A DNA stretch of 64,000 bases from Floccularia luteovirens (Eukaryota > Basidiomycota > Agaricomycetes > Agaricales > Squamanitaceae). How positions within the stretch are numbered: position 1 is the first letter of the stretch; each line of letters begins with the position of its first letter. The stretch spans positions 1,054,001 through 1,118,000 of the forward strand of contig VSJF01000004.1 in assembly GCA_009739215.1 (NCBI GenBank), in the 5' to 3' direction. Both the position numbers and the translations under genes were made by a program. Below are positions 58,801-64,000 of this stretch, one piece after another. The notes beneath the pieces were generated by a model. It ran no database searches. It saw only the letters and a program-made list of their open reading frames with translations, and was not told the origin of the DNA.

Positions 58801-59630
58801 GCAGGCGCGCTCGTATGGCAGGTAAGTTCATCGGGCGACTTTTCTAAATGTGATAAACCTATCCGTGATACCCAGATCAACGATTGCTGGCCAGTTACAT
58901 CATGGGCGATCGTGGACTATTTTTTGCGGCCCAAGCCTGCCTTTTTCACAGTAGCTCGCGAGCTACGTCCGTTTACTGTCGGGATGACGCGCAAGGAGCG
59001 TCAGACGTTCAAAAACGACAGGACCGCTGCAGATTTCACGATTGAAACACTTCTTGAGATTTGGGGCACTAACAGTACATTGACCGATAAACGGGCAACA
59101 TTGGAGGTTACCTACTTTGACCTCGATTCCGACTGGCAAGAAAAATGGGAGAAAGAGATTACTCTTGCTGCTAATGCTAGCACGGAGCTTTACAAAGGTG
59201 ACCTCCGAGGGCAAGCAGTAAGGACGAAGAAGAGCGAGATACCTAAAAGCATTATAGTATCAGCGCGTCTCTTGGATGGTAAGCAGGTCTTGGGTAGATA
59301 TGCAAATTGGTAAGTCGAAGGTCTGCTATTGTGTATGATTTGTGTGAACTAAAACTTCCCTATCACTGCAGGCCGGAACCATTCAAGTTTATAAAATTCC
59401 CTCCTAAACACGAGCTAGGTCTCCAGGTAGCTGTATCAACAAACGGGGAGTCTGTTACGTTGGAGACGAAGAAACCGATCAAGGGCATAGTTCTAGATGC
59501 TACTGGAGAAGATGTGAAATGGAGCGATCAAGCCATCGACCTTGTTCCTGGAGACCCACAGACAGTCCAAGCAGTAGGATTGAAAGGCAGAGAGGTCAAA
59601 CTTCGATTCTTGGGCGACGGCACTGCATGA
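55803..59630 (+). CDS. Beta-mannosidase, glycoside hydrolase family 2
   Basis: Many-exon gene, about 850 residues, read in frame throughout. N-terminus [19 protein letters not shown] with no clear signal peptide; jelly-roll region [19 protein letters not shown]; then [17 protein letters not shown] and [11 protein letters not shown]; catalytic block [38 protein letters not shown] with the acid/base Glu, and FVSEFGMQGYPD with the nucleophile Glu; a C-terminal beta domain ends at GDGTA. It cleaves terminal beta-mannose from mannan oligosaccharides and N-glycan remnants. Two introns (57541-57598 and 57920-57974) have GC donors; the second follows the catalytic Glu codon. A four-codon exon (EL.G, about 57599-57607) is required. 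The 5' end is duplicated at 9830-10200. Confidence 0.93.
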
Positions 59631-59854
59631 AGTTGTGTAGTTGAAGTTTATGGGTGTAGATATATATATGCATCTGAAAATGATAATTATCTTGTTTAAG
59701 CTTACTTAAAGCTCTGCACCTGACAACTCTCAGATGTTTTTGGTTGCTTTCATTGGACCTGTCCTGGACTATTGATCGCATCTTCATATCGACCCGAACA
59801 ACTTTAACTGCGACAACTACTTGTACCCAGCTTGTGCCTAACATTTTTTACTCG

Positions 59855-62327
59855 ATGAGCTACTGGCTTTTGTTTGCATCGACCGTTATCCTCATATATG
59901 CATGCCGGTACTTTCTAGCGTATCGGAATGCTGTTGTATCCATCCAGTGTGTACTCGTTTTCCTTTTCCTTCTTGATAATGACCCACTCCGCTTGCTTGC
60001 AGAAATTTGCCAGGATATCGCGTACTGTTCCCATATGAATCTGTAATAAGCACCCTGATGCCACGAGTACCTGGCTGGATCCTTGGCCATAACCCTTTCG
60101 TTGTGGACAAACATTCATGTAAAGATTACATAAAATGACGTTTGAGTATCGGATTAAAACCTACATTTAGTTTTCAAACGTGTTGGATGGGATGTTCATT
60201 CTATTGTGAGGCCCAATGCTTCTCTTGCATTCCATCTTCTTAACCCAATTCCCCGATGTAGGTTAGCTTGTCATCAGGCGTTCAAACAGCCATTATCTTA
60301 GCAGATGCTTCTGTTATCAAGGTCAGTTTATTGAATAACCCAAAAGTGGCTCGATGTAGAACTCGCTTGTTTAGGAAGTAACAACTTCTCGCGTGCGTTT
60401 TCCAAAACCCGTGGAGCAATATACGGGCCTTTCGTTATATGGCAGAAACATAGTTGCATCTGAAGGTGAAGAGTGGAAGAAGTACAGAAAAATATCTGCC
60501 TCTGCGTTCTCTGATGTATGTCGTTCTATATTTTTCGCCTGAGCAAGCACTAATACCCTACAGCGTAACAACAAACTAGTATGGGACGAGACTATCAAAA
60601 TAATGAACGACCTTTTCACTACGATTTGGGCTGACCAAAAAGTAATAACTGTCGATCATGCCGTCGACCTAACACTTCCGGTGTGACAAGTTCTCTCATT
60701 TTGTCGGTGCCATTGTAAAGCAAATTACACAGATAGCGTTGTTTGTCATAGGCGTTGCAGGTGAGTTCTTATTCCTTCATATTAATAGGTTCTCATGTTA
60801 TCCAGGTTTTGGGCGTGACATTTCTTGGGAATCTGACAATTTAGCCCCAGCTGGTCATAAGATGCCTTTCAAAGAAGCCCTCCATGTAGTTGCTTCAGAT
60901 ATATTGATCAAACTTATCTGCCCAAATTGGGCTCTCGGGCTCACCAAGAGGTTTCGCACAGTCGCCACTGCTTTTGACGAGTTAGAAGTAAGACAATCTT
61001 TTTACTGCTTTCAATTATTGGATTGTAACATGAATCGCAAGCAATACATGTTAGAAATGATCCGGGAACGACAGAAATCTGAAAAGGTAGAATGTCACGA
61101 CCTATTTAGCAAGCTACTGGAGGCAAATGATGAGGACTCTGAAGATTTGAGACTCACAGAGAGTGAACTTCTTGGTAGCTGTCGCTCAGTTGCTTGGAGA
61201 ATGATCCCATTTTTTACATATGAATATTTCTTTCAGGAAATATTTTTATTTTCCTACTCGCCGGCCATGAAGTGAGTACTTAATTTTGGCACATGCAGCA
61301 AATGTAAATGAAAGTATAGACAACGGCACACACTCTATGCTTCACATTTGCTTTATTAGCATTATATCCTGAGGAACAAGATAAGCTTTTCCAGCATATC
61401 AGCTCCATTCTGAAAGATGGTTGTCAACCAGTATGTCCAATTGCATCAACCTACAAAGTTATGCCAAATTAATGATGATCTCTGAGACGTACGAAGAGAT
61501 GCCTCTCTTTACATATTCAATGGCGTAGGTTATCTAATTTGATTGATTCAACATGATTTCTAACCCAAGCATTTTGCAGCGTCTTTTACGAGACTCTCCG
61601 TATGTTTACTCCTGTAAATCTTCTTGTTCTTAGAGCTCCCTCACAAGATATTGATGTTGTCCAATCAGACACCGGTCATCCCTAAAGTCAGTGCTGAAGA
61701 TACCATTTTAACTACCGAAAACATGTCCGGGGAAAAGAAAACAATCCCAGTTCCCAAAGGAACCAAGATAGTCTTCAGTACGCCTGGCCTGCATTACAAC
61801 CGTTAATACTCTCCTGAATTGATATTGGACTACTACTGACGGAGTCATCACAACGTTTAGCGCGATACTGGAAAGATCCTCATGAGTTCAAGCCTTCAAG
61901 ATTTTTAGGAGACTGGCCTCGTGATGCCTTTATACCATTTAGTGCAGGTGAGAGTAGTTTCTCAATAGATCAAGACTCCCAGTTGAACACGATTTTCGAA
62001 AAGGCCCTCGTGCTTGTTTAGGCCGAAAGTCAGTGCTTCTTTGTTATTTTGTCGTACTAAGTCTCGATAATTAACCTGGCTGGACAGGTTTTTCGAGACA
62101 GAAGGCATCGCTATTCTTACAATGCTTGTCTCCAAGTACAAAATTTCCATAAAAGAAGAACCCAAATTTGCAGGAGAGACCTTTGAAGAGACAAAAGAAA
62201 GGATTTTTAGAACAAAGTCGGTCCTTACGTTGACGTATGTTACAATTTTCTACCCTTAATATCATAACTCTACTAACACCTCTGAAGACCTGTCAGAGTG
62301 CCCCTCGTATTTACACGTCGGGGGTAG
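59855..62327 (+). CDS. Cytochrome P450 monooxygenase
   Basis: Eighteen exons, the first at 59855-59946 and the last at 62288-62327, splice to 517 residues with all phases consistent. An N-terminal membrane anchor (WLLFASTVILIYACRYFLA) precedes NLPGYRVLF; I-helix FLLAGHETTAHT; K-helix ETLR; PERF-like region HEFKPSRFLGDW; heme-binding loop FSAGPRACLGRKF with the Cys ligand. All hallmark motifs are present, so an active ER enzyme is expected. The family within the large basidiomycete P450 set cannot be fixed by eye. It follows the mannosidase on the same strand and is far from the polyketide synthase (56 kb), so there is no reason to link them. Confidence 0.93.
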
Positions 62328-62566
62328 CCTAAGTACCATGTATTGTCTTTCAAGTAGTTCTTTTCTATAATGTTACTTAAATGTAAAAACGTGATTGACA
62401 GAAGGAGGTGCGGTCACATGACTGTTGGATTTCCAACGCGTCCAGAAGAGGAAACAAATGAGGTGTTTTAAAAACGCGTTAAGTTGCAAGCAGACTTTCT
62501 TAAATTCTTACCTCCCTCCTCCAAACTCTCAGAGTTCTCATTCGTTTTCATCTCTCAATTGTCATC

Positions 62567-63058
62567 ATGTCCAACACTGTGTCACCCAACAACTCTCCCG
62601 GTGCCGCTCCCATTCAGCCTTTGCACAACCCATCTCAAGCTGCGCAGGTCGTGGTTCCACAAGCACCTCTCGGTAACGTCGCCAACCAGGTGCCCGGTAT
62701 GGGTGCCAAAGCCCTTCTTGCAAAAAAAATGGCTAAGAACCAGTAAGCTACGTCAATCTTGAGGTTCGGAGAGGCTGACCAGGACTCCCTTTGTCTCAGT
62801 AATCCCGCTTTCATTTCGCCAACTGATAACCTTATGACACCTTGTACACAAAAACTGAATGCGGCAAAGAAAAAGCACTTCAATAAGTTAGTTACAAAGC
62901 CACTTTTCTTTATTAATAAATTAACACCATTCCTTGAATTCAGAGTTGCAAAACCTGTCCAACTCTTTGCTCAACGTAACAGTGAAGACTCGGAACCAAA
63001 TGATGACCAGGCCAAGTCTGAGGAGAGAATGAGTACGGAAGCAGAGAACCCATTTTAG
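62567..63058 (+). CDS. Spo12-like cell-cycle protein
   Basis: Three exons (62567-62742, 62800-62886, 62944-63058) encode 125 residues. The first exon is Pro/Gln/Asn-rich and ends with GAKALLAKKMAKN; the second carries the diagnostic FISPTDNLMTPCTQKLNAAK, the Spo12 motif with a proline-directed phosphorylation site, then KKKHFNK; the tail is polar and acidic. Spo12 in yeast acts in the FEAR pathway of mitotic exit and in meiosis. Short and largely disordered, so the call rests on the motif. Reading without splicing would stop after 59 residues and lose the motif. Confidence 0.85.
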
Positions 63059-63356
63059 ATCCTGCGTTTGTCTGGCATTAATACACCTGCGATCTTGATT
63101 ATGTTTGATTTTGACTTTTCGTTAGATATATATGACATTGTACCTTTTCAGTTGTTTTCGAAATCGTTGTCTTGCAAATTTGTTGTAAACTCACTGTATG
63201 GTACCCGAACTCGTGTTCAACTTTGTTTTTGACTTGGATATTTAATGAAACTGAATTTTCCCACGATATCGGTTCAATGACGCGTCTGGAGCTTGAGCTT
63301 GAGTACTTGAGTAATTAACTACTTGACATACCATACAGAACACTTTATTATCAGCA

Positions 63357-64000
63357 TGGATCCTTCTCCTTCATCTCCACCGCAGATTAAGTGAACAAGC
63401 TGAGCGTGAACGACTACGTCTACAAAATGTCACGAGAAATCTTCTGTCAATGGTTGCTGAAATGGAAGGGGATTCCAGTGCTAATCGATTACCTCACGCG
63501 TAAATATGCCCCGTTTTCCTGAAGGTTAACTGTTCACTGGGTAGTTACAGGAAGGTGCAAGGTCTTATTAAAGACCTCCCCAGACTTACAGAGAAACAAG
63601 TAACCGAACTTGGCCACAAAGGTATAACAATACTTGAAAGTTGACAACACTCTATATTCTCATCTAATTGGATAGATTCTCTTTGCCCCATATGTTTCGT
63701 CCCCTATCTCTCGCTTCTAGCTGAGGAAGAGACTGCCCTGGTAATGGACTCACCCGCCCACCCAGTTGAAGAATTGGGTGTTACTAGACTTGCAAAGTCT
63801 GGGCAATGCGGTCACCTATTTTGCCGACGAGAGTTCGGAACATTACCTCCGTAAAATTTAGAATTGTTTTACTCATTTATTATGTCCAGCATTTCGAAAT
63901 GGATCCAAGATAGAGTTAATATTCTTCTCCTATGATAGATTCATTATTCTGATTTATGCGACTGTTTCAGCACGACTCCTGCCCGTTATGTCGGCACTCC
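63357..64000 (+). CDS. RING-finger protein, 5' part (continues beyond window)
   Basis: Exons readable in one chain: a helical segment (LSEQAERERLRLQNVTRNLL), KVQGLIKDLPRLTEKQVTEL, then a RING: SLCPICFVPYLSLLAEEE, QCGHLFCRREF, a short SKWIQD exon and HDSCPLCRHS at the right edge. This gives the first Cys pair, the central CxHxxC and the start of the last Cys pair of a C3HC4 finger, as in E3 ligases. The start is uncertain: the ATG at 63357 is out of phase with the helical segment unless a short intron ending at CCGCAG (about 63385) is removed, so the true first exon may lie upstream. Confidence 0.75.

Noticed and set aside
59855..62327. P450 as a pseudogene because many open pieces are short
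   Set aside because: All eighteen exons join in phase with GT-AG introns and every P450 motif is intact.
55803..62327. Mannosidase, P450 and transporter as a catabolic or secondary-metabolite cluster
   Set aside because: Adjacency alone; the transporter family carries organic anions rather than sugars, and no shared regulator or pathway logic is visible.

Overview
This window is nuclear DNA of a basidiomycete fungus, most likely an Agaricomycete (mushroom-forming). The evidence is the gene content, the very dense short introns (about 40-65 nt, often more than ten per gene), micro-exons of 10-25 nt, short intergenic gaps and fairly low GC. No rRNA, tRNA, CRISPR array, virus or recognisable autonomous transposon was seen. 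Exon structures were read by hand, joining GT-AG (and six GC-AG) introns so that the reading phase and family motifs are kept.

Layout. 1-3.6 kb: 5' part of a non-reducing polyketide synthase (SAT-KS-AT) running off the left edge. 4.2-9.5 kb: PYM, an Fmp32/CCDC90-like mitochondrial protein, a Ure2p-type glutathione transferase, the small cytochrome oxidase assembly factor PET191/COA5, and IBA57. 9.6-15.8 kb: a duplicated block with two intact MFS transporters and broken pieces of three other genes. 15.8-17.8 kb: gene-poor. 17.8-43 kb: a conserved housekeeping stretch: AcpS-type phosphopantetheinyl transferase, ELP2, an eIF4A-like protein lacking key helicase residues, an RRM protein, FMC1, SUA5, an HMG-box factor, a DUF302-like protein, DBP8, a BTB protein, MOB1, an HSP31/DJ-1 protein, a U1A/U2B''-like protein, a LAG1-type ceramide synthase and SNF7. 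43.4-46.5 kb: NEM1 phosphatase and a fifth, more distant MFS gene with an apparent frameshift. 47.1-59.6 kb: RING E3, alanyl-tRNA editing protein (AARSD1-like), MFS1 (frameshifted), an AARSD1 pseudogene, MFS2 and a GH2 beta-mannosidase. 59.9-64 kb: a cytochrome P450, a Spo12-like protein and the start of another RING gene.

The most interesting structure is the relation between 9.6-15.8 kb and 48-56 kb. The first is an inverted, degenerate copy of the second, but circularly permuted: a beta-mannosidase 5' fragment is joined directly to a RING-gene 3' fragment, two pieces that lie at opposite ends of the source block. This is the pattern expected if the block was excised as a circle, opened between the RING gene and AARSD1, and reinserted about 40 kb away. 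An older tandem duplication of AARSD1-MFS is nested inside both copies. The MFS transporters are the only genes kept intact in the copy, and within each locus they resemble each other more than their positional counterparts, which suggests local gene conversion.
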